DNA of 64,000 bases from Hemerocallis citrina (lineage: Eukaryota > Streptophyta > Magnoliopsida > Asparagales > Asphodelaceae), in the NCBI GenBank assembly GCA_017893485.1, contig CM030362.1, forward strand, positions 185,996,813 through 186,060,812. Direction: 5' to 3'. The notes under the pieces were generated by a model. It ran no database searches. It saw nothing but the letters and a program-made list of their open reading frames with translations, and had not been told where the DNA came from. The position numbers and the translations under genes were made by a program. Of this stretch, positions 12,546 through 23,355 are shown in pieces; position 1 is the stretch's first letter, and each line of letters opens with the position of its first letter.

Positions 12546-13851
12546 GCTCCTTTGGGTTTACAACTGTGTTGCTTGGTAAAGTTCCTGCAGCTCTTTCATT
12601 AAGAATATTAGAAATTTGACTAATTTGTACCTCGAGATTGTGGATGGAAGCCGAAGTTGAATTTGCAACATTTTGAATTGCTTGATCCGTCTTTTGCATG
12701 TATTGCTTGAACATTTCTTCTAATGTCGACTTCATTTCTTGTTGTTGAAAATTTTGTTGTGGTCTAGCTCCTTCTTGATTATTGTTCCAAGAAAAATTGG
12801 GGTGATTTCTCCATCCTGGATTGTATGTGTTTGCATAAGGGTTGTTTTGCCTTCGAAAATTTGACACATAATTCGCTTGTTCTGCAATTGATGGAGCAAA
12901 AGGATTCCCCACTTGGCAATCTGCATTGGAATGATTTCCTGCACAACAGTCACAAATGATATGAGATTGAATAGCATTAACATTCATATTACCTATTTTC
13001 TTAGATAAAAAATCAATTTTTGCATTTAAATTAGAAATAGGGTCAAGTTCAAAAACTCCCGCCACTTTTCTTTGCACTGTTCTTTCTGAGGACCACTGAT
13101 AATTATTAAATGCCATTTCTTCTAAAAGATCATAAGCTGCTTCATGAGTCTTGCTCATTAAGGCACCTCCAGCTGCTGCATCTACCATGGATCGATTTGT
13201 AGCCCCCAAACCGTTATAGAATGTTTGCACTTGTAGCCATTTTGGAAGTTCATGATGAGGACACTTCCTTAGTAGATCTCTGTACCTCTCCCATGCATCA
13301 TATAATGACTCTGTCTCATGTTGAGTGAATGTTGTGATGTCATTTCTTAACTTTGCTGTTTTTGCTGGGGGAAAATACTTTGTCAAAAATTTCTGTGCTA
13401 AACCTTCCCAAGTAGTAATAGCTCCATGTGGTAAAGAATTCAACCAATACTTTGCCCTATCTCTAAGTGAGAAAGGAAAAAGTCTAAGTCGAATGGCATC
13501 ATTAGAAACTCCATTGAATTTGAAGGTATCGCATATCTCAAGAAAGTTTGTGATGTGAGTATTTGGGTCATCATGTGGTAGTCCTCCAAATTGAAGGTTC
13601 TGCTGAACCATCTGAATGATTGATGGTTTTATTTCAAAATTATTTGCTTCAACTGCAGGCCTTGTTATGCTTGATAAGGTTCCATTAACTGAGGGCATTG
13701 CATAATCCCTCAAAGCTTTGTTCTCTTCGTTCGCCATGGATAAAGAGAATGCGGTGTTTTCTTTCTTCTTCTTTCTAATCTGTCGTAAAGTCCTTTCGAT
13801 CTCTGGATCAAAGAGTATAGGCTCCAATGGTAAAGATCTGGGCATACACAC
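12532..13851 (-). CDS. gag: Athila-type gag polyprotein
   Basis: An uninterrupted 439-residue frame. Residues about 95-220 form the retrotransposon gag domain of Ty3/gypsy elements, with the typical [14 protein letters not shown] and FYNGL blocks, and [18 protein letters not shown] follows. The middle has a short Cys/His group ([13 protein letters not shown]) that may be a degenerate zinc knuckle. The Asn/Gln-rich stretch after it is usual in Athila gag. The capsid packages the element RNA in the cytoplasm. The frame has no stop or frameshift, in keeping with the near-identical LTRs. The start used is the first ATG downstream of the primer site, about 280 bases away. pol is missing after it. 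Confidence 0.88.
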
Positions 13852-14129
13852 CTAAACCCTGAAAAACCAGTAAATAAAAAGAAAAATAAAAAAAATAAAA
13901 ATAAATCAAAAGAATAAAGAAGTAAGAAAAATAAAACAATAAAAATAAAAATCCTAAGTCCTGAAATATAAAAATGGAAAACTAATTACAAATAAAAATA
14001 AAATAAATAAATAAATAAAAGTAAAGTTAGTAAAGGAAAAAAGAAAAATAAAAAAATAAAAAATAATTACAAAGAATCCAAATTAGCAATAATCTACCAA
14101 TTTTTCAATATCAATAAAAGAATAACTAG

Positions 14130-14147
14130 TCCCCGGCAACGGCGCCA
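14130..14147 (-). other. Primer binding site for tRNA-Asp
   Basis: On the - strand the 18 bases TGGCGCCGTTGCCGGGGA are complementary to the 3' end of plant tRNA-Asp(GTC), the primer used by Athila elements. The site lies 6 bases inside the 5' LTR. Confidence 0.88.
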
Positions 14148-14153
14148 AAAACT

Positions 14154-16584
14154 TGATGTTGAATTTTTGCAAGTGTACAAAATCGCACAAGTAATATAGA
14201 TAGATGAGTAGAGTGTCGAACCCACAGGGACTAGATATTTTACTGAGTACCGATATCGCTAGATGAATCACTATTTGGAAGATCGAATTTAATTAAGGAT
14301 AAAATAACTAAATTAAATTAATCTAACTAATATTAACTAAATTGGTGAAGAGGGAGAGGGCTGTGAAACGATGAAGCACTTGTACTTTGTTCAATGGTAA
14401 AATTAGTTCTAGGGCTCTTGGTTCACCTCGTTTATCACACACACAAATTATTATTCCTTATAAATAAAAAGATTATCTTTCCCAAATTGTCGACCAAAAT
14501 CCTAAAGATATTAACCACTCTATCAACGTAGTCTAAAAATTATTCTCAACTAACTCTTCGCCTATCATTCAAATTATTAATTGAGAAATTGGATTTCTTA
14601 ACGGTCACGCCCTCCAATATACGGTCTTAATTTTTATTAATCACAAATAACCTGTTCGGTCTCTTTATGATTTGAAAAATCATACAAATGTTTATCCACC
14701 ATGTTGTACGCATAAATAATAAAAATTAAAACACAACTAGGAAAAATAGGATAATAATAAGGATTTAAAATTTGTGTTCTACAAAACTTGGCTACATCTT
14801 AGCCTCTAGAACAATAAATTCAGTTCATAATTGTTTGGGATTGCATCAAAAAAAATATAGAGAAGAAAAGATACAAAAGAATACAAAATTATTTCAAACC
14901 CATTTTCTGTCTCAAAAGTCGGAGCCAAAAGTGTTGTCGTCACGCGCCGTCACATCAACGCATCAGTCTGTCACACTGCCGTTGTCGGGCCGCGTGTCCC
15001 AAAACCAGAGGCGCCACGTCAGCTACGCCAGGCCAGCACGTCACGTCCCGTCGAAGCTGTCGCTGTCTGATCTGTTCCCTTCGCTGCGCACGCCAGGAAG
15101 GAAGAAGCGGAACGCCACGTCAGCCGTGGGAACTCGCGCCAGGTCAGCAGACCTTTTCGTCCTGTAGCGCGTGGGGTTCCGTGCGTAAATGAAGGAGAAG
15201 ATGCCGCCTAGTCAAATGTCAGTGCAGCCTGCAACAACTTCTTCTCTCTCCTGTGATCTGGTTCGAACTGCACGTTAAAAGAGAAGAGAGAGAGTTCTGG
15301 TTCTCTCTCTCTTACTTTTTTCTTTGTTTATTTGTTTATCAGTAGTAGTTGTAGCCGTTACCTCCTACTCTTCTCTCTCCTGTTTGGCTTGTATTTGTAG
15401 AGAACGGGAAGGAGTTTAGGGTTTGCAATTTTGCATAAAAGTCCACACTCTTTCTTTATTTCCTTCCTTTAATTGATCTGAATTTATTTCTTTCTCTTTC
15501 TTTCTTTTCTTCCTTTTCTGCCCACCACGTGCTTCTGCGTACACAAAATAATACCAGAAATTAGGATTTTTAAATAAAATAAAATTAATTAGTTTAAAAT
15601 GAATTAAACCAACTACAAATCATATTAGCGTATAAAAATCCTTTCAAAAATTATTTGTCGCACTTTTCAAGGTTGTAAACGGCGTTAGGCGGTGGCGGTT
15701 CGGTCAAGGGGTGCCTAGCGCCTAGGGTGCCTAGGCGGTTGAATTTATTTTGCGGATTTAGTTAATTTCAGCCCCTATCCTTTAATCGTAAGTATAATCA
15801 TGCAATCCAATTGCAAATATTCATCATATTCTTGTGTAATGTGTACTTAAAAAGTGTTTATGCATAAAAAAGCTTCCTCGTGCAATTAAAAAAAATAAAG
15901 TGTTTATGCATAAAAAAAAGCTTCCTCGTGCAATTAAAAAAAATAATTGTTTAATTGTAATATGTGCAATATGCCAATATGTGTAATATGTGTAACATTT
16001 GCTATTTTAAATTTTTAATATGTTTAATAGGTGTAATATGTGCAATCCATCACCAATAATACAAAAAAATTAAAAAAAATCCACTACTATTAAAGATCCA
16101 TACATATTATACAACAGATTAATAGATTAATAATAGTTCTCTTTTTTTTTGTGTTATTTTATAGTATTTAAAATTTTTAAAAATAAAAAAACGCCTGAGC
16201 ATTGGACATAGGCGGACGCCTACTCAACAAGACGGACGCTTAATCGCCTCTAACCGCCTAGACCACCGCCTAATGCAAAGGCGGTTCGTTCTCCTCCATC
16301 TGAGCGCCTAGGCGCCGCCTAGGCGTCCGAGGCGAACGCCATTTAGAACACTGGCACTTTTAACTCAACAAAATAATAAAAATTTATAAATCCATTATTT
16401 TACTTTGTTTGTTGATTTTCTTTCACAAATTTTTACTTTTTGCATCAAAAATATTATTTCTTCAAAAATAATTAATTAAATCAAATCATAAAGAAATAAG
16501 ATGAATTATAGATAATATCAGCGAAAACAAGCCATTTTAATAGGTAAATGAGTACAAATATTTGTATATAAATCCGACACATCA
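14154..16584 (-). repeat. 5' LTR of the Athila-type element, with a MITE inserted
   Basis: Same LTR as 9102-10840. It is 2431 bp long because a 686-bp hAT-type element plus an 8-bp duplication interrupts it; without these it is about 1737 bp. The insertion is therefore younger than the retrotransposon. Confidence 0.92.
15668..16353. mobile_element. hAT-type MITE with GCCTAGGCG subterminal repeats
   Basis: The 686-bp insert is flanked by a perfect 8-bp duplication, GCACTTTT (15660-15667 and 16354-16361), the hAT size. Its ends (CAAGGTTGTAAACGGCG and, inverted, CAGTGTTCTAAATGGCG) are imperfect inverted repeats. Both subterminal zones are packed with GCCTAGGCG / CGCCTAGG motifs, the pattern of transposase binding sites in many plant hAT families. 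No coding capacity. Confidence 0.92.
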
Positions 16585-16865
16585 ACTCTTTCCACAAATA
16601 TCGAGATTGAGCGTTCCACTTGCCTAAGTAGAGTACGAATCAATATTGCAGCTGGTACATGCTAAGAACGCTTAGGGATTTAATTATTGATTGTTAGAAC
16701 TGAATTATTAATTGGGCTTGTTAAACTTAATTCAAATTTTGAAAATCCATCAAACCGATTAATTGTTTAAAATTCTAACTTTGATCCGCATTACATGTTG
16801 GTAAAATTAATCCTTTAAAATTCTTGGAAATTCTCTATTTAGGGTTTGTTTTACATCATCATTTC

Positions 16866-17105
16866 TCGTCCGTGCATATTTTTATTTATTTATTTAAAAT
16901 TGTATGACACAAGATCATCTTGTGTTGATCTTGCGTCCGTGCTATTTTTAATATAAAAAAATTGGTCAGACCATCTTGTGTTCGTGCTTTTTTTTTTCCT
17001 TTTTTAATTTTTTTTTACAGGGGACGGGATTTGATCCCTCGTCTCATATATTTTAACAATAAAATAATCAAAAATTTTAATCAGGGCGATAGTCTTATAC
17101 CGTCT
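16866..17105. repeat. Palindrome block P3
   Basis: Palindromes such as CACAAGATCATCTTGTG and GGGACGGGATTTGATCCC are separated by T- or A-rich spacers. The block abuts the right flank of split solo LTR copy B and matches P2 in style, so P2 and P3 are probably the two halves of one older element. Confidence 0.6.
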
Positions 17106-17229
17106 GTCAAGTTTAAAACAAAATTCTCATATTTTGAGTTCAAACGACTGCAACTAGAAGTCAAAATTTCTATTTCTAAATGCCAAATATGAAAAATTTT
17201 GAGTCTCAACAACAACAGAAGCTCTTATG

Positions 17230-18095
17230 GTATGAAAGAGAATATAAATTGGAAACAACTACACATTAGTCTGACAACCACTGATTCGTCTGAATAGTTG
17301 TTGACCACTATGGTAGATTTTTCCATAAGTTTAATCCAAATTTAAAAGTCAAGTCAGGAATGTTTGGCCCATTTGAATTATCATTTTAGCGCAATGTTGG
17401 GGTTATCTTAAAGTTGTTTCATTGTGATCTCACAATCCCTTTACTCGTTGAATATATTAGAAACAGTCTTAGAAGTTGAGCGCAAGTGGTACAAGATGCC
17501 AGTTTACCAATGATATGCCTCAAAGCTATACACCTGTATAGTTGTACTATACAATGAATAAAAGCTTAAAACACTTACCAGAATGGGATTTATTTCATTG
17601 GCCTGGCATAAGTTGTTCCTTTTTGAACTTTGAGCAGGCTATCTATTCTTTTTTTCCCCACTGAAAATTCTTATGCAATCTTATTTTTTCTGTTGTTGTT
17701 TACATATTGGTGCAAATTGCACAAAATGTTTGATTGTAGAAGCTTTGTAATGGGATGTGGGTGAGAGATTGAGATCGCTTGTTTGAAATGTTTACAAACA
17801 CAATAGAGAAGTTTGACATCTTTAATCTTTTGCTATCATAAGCAAAGAAAGGTTCTGTGAAGCCTTCTTTGCTGTATAAAATCAGCTTGCACATGCAATA
17901 CATGTGATTTTTTCCTTCCCAACTATCATTTTGAAAAATAGTGAACATCAATTAGTCTCATATGTAGATAGTGGTGATGTGTAATTCCCTATGTTACCTG
18001 AAATTGGTGATGAGTAATTCCCTATGTTACTTGAAATGGCATAAGTAAATACCTGCACAGCCCGTGCCTATAAAACTAGTTTCATAGGGGTTCAT
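17230..18095. other. Intron sequence, nothing recognised
   Basis: AT-rich sequence without a supported gene, RNA or bounded repeat. A short direct duplication (GTAATTCCCTATGTTAC) occurs at about 17981 and 18014. Confidence 0.4.
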
Positions 18096-18104
18096 GCACA
18101 AATG

Positions 18105-18751
18105 CAAGGTTTTAAATGTTGGATATCGGTGTCATGTTAGCCTAGAATTTTTTTGGATATCGGGATATCAAATATATATCATGTTATGTAGAATAGAAAA
18201 ATATATCATAGATATGATTTATATGACATGCACATGCATTGCATTCTCACATTCATCACAAATAACACAAATAATACGAAACTAAGCGAATCAATGAACA
18301 CACGCATTATTTTTGAATATACAATAAATTTTATGATGTCAAACATACATATGCATGAACTAAAATATGGTATAATGAAATTGAAAAATCAACAAAACCA
18401 AACGAAATATATATATTATAGAAATATAAATCATCACAAAGTTTGGCATATCTAATTCGAAACAAAAGAGAAGAACGATAAGTTATAAGAATTCAGGAAC
18501 AGTTTTGGGGTTGATTTATTCAAACCCGTAAAACAAAAAATATTTGACAACAGATATCACCGTTGATTTATTCAAACCCGTAAAACAAAAAATATTTGAC
18601 AACAGATATCACCGATACATTTTGAGGACATATTGGCCGATATATCGCCGATATTTTCACCAAAATGATATAAACTAAATTTTCGAATATATCGTGTCAG
18701 TTTACTCTCGAACCCGAAATATTGAATATATCAAGGATATTTAAAACCTTG
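18105..18751. mobile_element. hAT-type MITE with ATATCG-rich ends
   Basis: The 647-bp element is flanked by a perfect 8-bp duplication, CACAAATG (18097-18104 and 18752-18759). Its termini CAAGGTTTTAAAT and ATTTAAAACCTTG are exact inverted repeats. GATATCG/CGATAT motifs crowd both ends. A segment of about 54 bp is duplicated in tandem near 18500-18615. No transposase. Confidence 0.93.
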
Positions 18752-18879
18752 CACAAATGCACCACCATTATCACCACTACAAAAAATAGGAAAAAGCAGC
18801 AGCTTGTTCATTGAGATTCACATCTGATTTTATCCTATCATTAGTGCATGTTCAAGATGATGTTGATACTTGTTAAAAG

Positions 18880-18980
18880 CTAGGCAGTTAAAATCGATTT
18901 TTTGAACTAATCGGTCTATGAGCGATTAGTGATTAATCGGTTAATCGGAAAATAATCGGGGATTAATCGGAAAATCGTTT

Positions 18981-19011
<31 letters not shown>

Positions 19012-19661
19012 AAAAAGATATATCCTCATTTTGTAGTTACCCTCAATCCTAACATAAAATTATTATGAGATTATCAAATGGGGATATATAGTTATAAAGA
19101 AAAAAACCAAAGTACTTGGTTTGAACCGAGTTTGGATTCTAAATGTGGGTTGGGTCAAGTTTGCTGGTCGGTTCCATCAAATAAAAACAATCAGGGAGGT
19201 GGAGTAGCGCAAGCAGCAAGAGGAGGAGGTGCAACAAATGCGGGCCGGGTCAAGTATGCAAAGGCGCAGGGGGAGCGACGGCGGGTCAGGTTTGGGTTTG
19301 CTCGAGGAAGAAGAAGAGAATCGGTTTGAGTTTGGGTTTGTGCGAGAAAGAAGAAAACAACGGCGACATGTCGAGTTTAGGTTTGCGCAAGGACCATAAA
19401 GGGTTTGGATTTTGGATTTGAATTTGAGTTTGTGCCGGAATGGGTCCAAATAATGCAAACGAGCATGAAAATTAGAGGATGAGATTTAATCGGTTAATCG
19501 GCCACTTAAAATCAGCCGATTAACCACTATTCGGCCGATTATACCTGATTAAATCGCTAACTATTGAAATATTATAAATCGCTAAAAAAATAATCGCTTA
19601 GCCTCCGATTAGCGATTAATTGGGGATTAATCGGGCGTAATCGGGGATTTTAACTACTTAG
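18880..19661. mobile_element. hAT-type MITE with GATTAATCGG subterminal repeats
   Basis: The 782-bp element is flanked by a perfect 8-bp duplication, GTTAAAAG (18872-18879 and 19662-19669). The ends CTAGGCAGTTAAAATC and (inverted) CTAAGTAGTTAAAATC form imperfect inverted repeats. GATTAATCGG and close variants recur many times near both ends. The middle holds a (TA)n tract and a GC-richer stretch (19170-19440) whose open frames on both strands look fortuitous. Confidence 0.92.
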
Positions 19662-20149
19662 GTTAAAAGTAAAATATATTGCTTCTTAAACATATATTTC
19701 TTACTCTGTGTTCTTGTTTCGCAATAATAAATCTTTTTGGTGTGCATTATACTCTATGAGGTAATAAAAAAAAATGTATAGGGTATGATGCAGATTACCT
19801 TGTTGCATCTCAGTTTAGTGGAAATTTTCCTTTCTTCTGATTCCTTGTCCTATATAATTTTGTCGTTACATACAATGTTGGTTAGCTTTCGCTATTCTTA
19901 CCATAAACACTTGCTGCCTTTTGTCAACACATTGAATTAGGTCATTTGAGATTCGTTTGCCCAATCATTAAAGTGCTCAAAATTGTATTGTTGAATATCA
20001 TTATTTTTGTAATGACATAGCACGTGGACTTTTCAAATGACTTGGTTTCTATCTTTATGCTTATTTAGTCATGTTAATCTGTGAGAACAATTCTGATATG
20101 GCATGCTGGTCTCACGAAGCTTATTGTGAGAAGGGTTCTCCCCCGATTG

Positions 20150-20186
20150 CGCCCCCCCCCCCCCCCCCCAACACACACACACACAC
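20150..20186. repeat. C-run followed by (AC)n
   Basis: Twenty consecutive C and then about eight AC units. A simple-sequence tract; its exact length may be uncertain in the assembly. Confidence 0.9.
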
Positions 20187-20652
20187 GAATGATTTGCTTT
20201 TAAGTATAGACCTCATCTATATTTATCCACAAAAAACAATGAATCTGGTTCGATCTGGTCGATCATTTGCGCTTGATGGATTTATTTCGAATTTAGGGAA
20301 AAAATTAAATATAAAGAAATGCTTGTCATTGTACTAACTTATGGTTTACAAAATAGTGAACTTCAATCAAGATTTGGTTGCTTTGCATGAATACATAGAA
20401 TTTGCCAGAATGTTGTGTTTGAACCAATCGAGTATGTAATTTACAGAGCAAGAAGTTTTACGATTTTAAACAAAACCTAATCCAAATCAAGATTACAACC
20501 CGCAACTTCAGTAAAATGGTTTATGGTTTTCACTTTATTTTTCCTTTCTCTCTCTCTTCCTACCAAAACACATTTTTGCCAAATTTGGCAAACCAAATGG
20601 TATTGCCATGTCACATCACCATACTTTTTTCTCTTTTCCCGCCAAATATATA

Positions 20653-21179
20653 TCTATATAATAAAACACAAAGAAAGCTATCAAGTGGCTCTCATTCAAT
20701 AGGGTTGAAATCAATGGTCCAGATCTAACCTCACAGAACATATTTTTTCGTCCAAAATTTTTCCCCCAAAACTCATTCAAATTCCCCCAAAACAACTCCT
20801 TTATTTATTTATTTATTTATTTATTTTCCTCCCTCTCTCATTCTTCCTCTATTTACTCAGAAATTTATTTTTTCAGATTTTAAGTTTGTAAATTTTCAAA
20901 TTTTTATGCATTTTTTTATTACTCATGTTACATTGAAAATAGCAAATATCTCATGAACAGTTAAATTTCATCATTTTCCACACTCAAAGTTCTAAGAAGT
21001 TGGGTTTTATACCCTCATTTATAATTATTTTTCAACATATACTAATAGAAACATGGAGTTTTATTTACAACTAATTATTGTTTTACTATTTAAACTTGAG
21101 CTACATAATTGTTATTTTACTGTTTACAGTGTATCGTTCTGAAGACGTGTCGTAGGCACGTGCCCACGGGCAAATCTAA
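20653..21179 (+). mobile_element. Non-autonomous Helitron H1
   Basis: The 5' end reads TCTATATAATAAAACAC after an A. The 3' end reads CTAA before a T, just after a GC-rich hairpin built on GGCACGTGCC. TC start, CTRR end, nearby hairpin and insertion between A and T are the Helitron hallmarks. Copies H2 and H3 in this window share the AAAGCTATCAAGTGG 5' zone and the GAAGACGTGYCGTAGG 3' zone. No Rep/helicase gene. Confidence 0.82.
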
Positions 21180-21192
21180 TATATATATATAT

Positions 21193-21594
21193 GTAGTCAT
21201 GCTATTACGAGATGGTGAGATGGGTGAGATGAAAATATTTTTTTAGAGATAAGCAATTTGAGTCATCTGAATCTCGATCACACCGTTCACATCACTCTAC
21301 ATGTCATCAAGATGATGTGTGCCAAATTTCAAACAATTCAGAGACATGTAGCCTATGCATCAAGATGTTCAAAAAAAGCTTATATATGTATTTCGTATCA
21401 ACTTCATGACGTGTTGAATGTTTTGATGCATAGGCTAGAGGTCTCCAAATCGCTTGAAATTTTGTACACACCATCTAGATGGCATGTAGAGTGATGCGAA
21501 CGGTGTGATCGAGATTCGGATGACTCAAATCACTCATCTCTTAAAAAAATATTTTCATCTCACCCATCTCATCATCTCATATTAGCATTATTCT
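21193..21594. mobile_element. Fold-back MITE with arms of about 150 bp in a (TA)n tract
   Basis: The left arm (GAGATGGTGAGATGGGTGAG and onward) and the inverted right arm match over roughly 150 bp, including CATCACTCTACATG and CTCGATCACACCGTTC. Both sides are (TA)n. The terminal motif CTATTANGAGATGGTGAG recurs at the ends of the large element at 23356-30393. Confidence 0.82.
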
Positions 21595-21603
21595 ATATAT
21601 ATA

Positions 21604-21735
21604 GGGAAATGCTCCATTGAAAATGCAAATGTTGTGAAAACACGTGAAAACCACCTAGGCCATTGTTGGAAACAACAGCTTAGGTGGTTTTCCACGTTTT
21701 CATCGCTACAGTACGTTTTCAATGGAGCATTCCTC
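21604..21735. mobile_element. Small MITE with ATGCTCCATTGAAAA ends
   Basis: A 132-bp palindromic element. The ends ATGCTCCATTGAAAA and TTTTCAATGGAGCAT are inverted repeats, and the centre folds through CCACCTAGGCC / CTTAGGTGG. It is flanked by (TA)n. Confidence 0.82.

Positions 21736-21802
<67 letters not shown>
21736..21802. repeat. (TA)n(GA)n microsatellite
   Basis: A TA run followed by about 25 GA units, separating two MITEs that share the same ends. Confidence 0.95.
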
Positions 21803-21807
<5 letters not shown>

Positions 21808-22432
21808 TCCATTGAAAACATGTTTGTTTTCACGGATTGGAAAACAACGATCTGGGCCGTTGGATCGCTCATGATCGTGATCAGCGACTCAGATCGCTGC
21901 TGCCCATCACCCATCTCACTTAAGTGGCGGAGGGTTATTTTGGGAATATCGTCCCAAATAACTCTTCGCCTGATTCGCTTTGAGGTTATGAAAATACCTA
22001 GGCCGTTGTTGGGAACAACGGCCTAGGTTATGAACATAGGCCGTTGTTTGGAACAACGGGGAACATAGGCCGTTGTTCCCAACAACGGCCTATATAAAAG
22101 TTTTATAGCATAGGCCGTTGTTGGGAATAATGGTCTAGGTTATGAACATAGGCCGTTGTTCCAAACAATGGCTTATGTTTGGAACAACGGCCTATGTTCA
22201 TAACCTAGGCCGTTGTTCCCAACAACGGCCTAGGTTATATCAAATTTTCAGAGTGAATCAGGCGAAGAGTTATTTGGGACGAAATTCCCAAAATAAACCT
22301 TCGCCACTTAAGTGAGAACGGGTGATGGGCGGAGGCGATCTGAGCCGCTGATCACGATCAAGAACGATCCAACGACTGAGATCGCTGTTTTCCAACCCGG
22401 TGAAAAAAACCTGTTTTCAATGGAGCATTTCT
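21803..22432. mobile_element. Fold-back element with a core of GGCCGTTGTT palindromes
   Basis: The ends repeat the ATGCTCCATTGAAAAC motif of the MITE at 21604. The arms match inversely for about 200 bp (GATCGCTG, TCACTTAAGTGGCG, CCCAAATAACTCTTCGCC). The centre (21990-22240) holds repeated palindromes of the form CATAGGCCGTTGTT / AACAACGGCCTATG. The flanks are (GA)n on the left and (TA)n(CA)n on the right. Confidence 0.82.
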
Positions 22433-22469
<37 letters not shown>

Positions 22470-23330
22470 GTACCTACGACACGTCTTCAGAACGATGCAA
22501 CATCTGAAAAGCCATGTAAACAGTAAAATATATGCAATCCATTGTAGAAAGCAGTGAGAAATAGGACAGATGTTGTTTAGCTCTGATGAAGAACTTGTTC
22601 TGTATATCAAGGAGAAAAAATATTTGATGATTGACTTTGGTATTCTCAATATATTCTACTATCAGATGTTAATATAATTATTGTGATGTATACTATGATA
22701 ATGTTCATGTATAATTCTGGATACATTTACTTTCTAGCCTTTCGGATGCATAAATCAGAAACTTCCATTATGGAGTTTATGTAGTTCAAGTTTGAAATGT
22801 AACAGAACAATTAGTTGTTAACAGAAGTTCATGTTTCCATCACATATGTTGAAAAAAAAAATATAAATGATTGTAAAATCTTACTTCTTAGAACTTTGAG
22901 GGTGCAAAATGATGAAATTTAACTTTTGAGGAGATATTTGCTACTTTGAGTGTAACTTTAAAGGTTGAAATTTACCCAAGTGAATATCCATTTAAATCTT
23001 TCATTGCATTTGAAATCAATCCGGAACTCGGTGAAATTTTCTACATGAGTAATCAAAAGAAGCAAAAAAATCTGAAAATCTGAAAATTTACAAAACTGAA
23101 ATCTGAAAATCCAAATTTCTGGGTTGAGAGAGAGAGGGATCTGAAAAAGTGAAGAGAGGAGAGGGATAATAATAAAGTGAGGAAGATTTTTATTTTGGAG
23201 GGAAAAAAATTAGTTTTGGGGGAAAACTTTTGAAGGAAAAATGTTTTTGAGATGGTGAATGTGAGCCATTGATTTTGTTTCAATTGAAGGAGTTCCACTT
23301 GATAGTTTTTTTTTCAAATTGCCTTGTGAT
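22470..23330 (-). mobile_element. Helitron H2, degenerate
   Basis: On the - strand the copy starts near 23330 with the AACTATCAAGTGG zone seen in H1 and H3. It ends near 22470 in the GAAGACGTGTCGTAGGTACG zone, where the terminal hairpin runs into a (CA)n tract. Exact ends are blurred by simple repeats. Confidence 0.6.
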
Positions 23331-23355
23331 ATATATATATATATATATATATAGA

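Larger units (their letters stand above)
9102..16584 (-). mobile_element. Young non-autonomous Athila-type Ty3/gypsy retrotransposon lacking pol
   Basis: Two nearly identical LTRs (9102-10840 and 14154-16584) are flanked by a perfect 5-bp duplication, ACTCT (9097-9101 and 16585-16589). On the - strand the order is LTR, tRNA-Asp primer site, gag, a second small frame, polypurine tract, LTR. The internal region is only about 3.3 kb; protease, reverse transcriptase and integrase are absent. By eye the LTRs differ at about five substitutions and a 2-bp indel over about 1737 bp, not counting a MITE in one LTR, so the insertion is recent. It must have used enzymes from a related full element. Confidence 0.92.
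8158..16858 (+). mobile_element. Solo LTR (copy B), split by an Athila-type element
   Basis: The left part (8158-9101) and right part (16590-16858) match copy A (776-1934) in order: TGATGAGGACATC start, AAACCCTAA-rich C-rich centre, then a tail ending TTTACATCA. Together they give about 1.2 kb. The flanks carry TCATC (8153-8157) and TCATT (16859-16863), a target duplication with one mismatch. The Athila-type element sits between the parts with its own target duplication. The long open frames at 8650-9147 are low-complexity LTR sequence running into the Athila LTR. Confidence 0.8.

Noticed and set aside
21588..22026. Frames with Arg/Glu or Ser/Leu repeats
   Set aside because: They are produced by the (GA)n and (TA)n microsatellites between MITEs.
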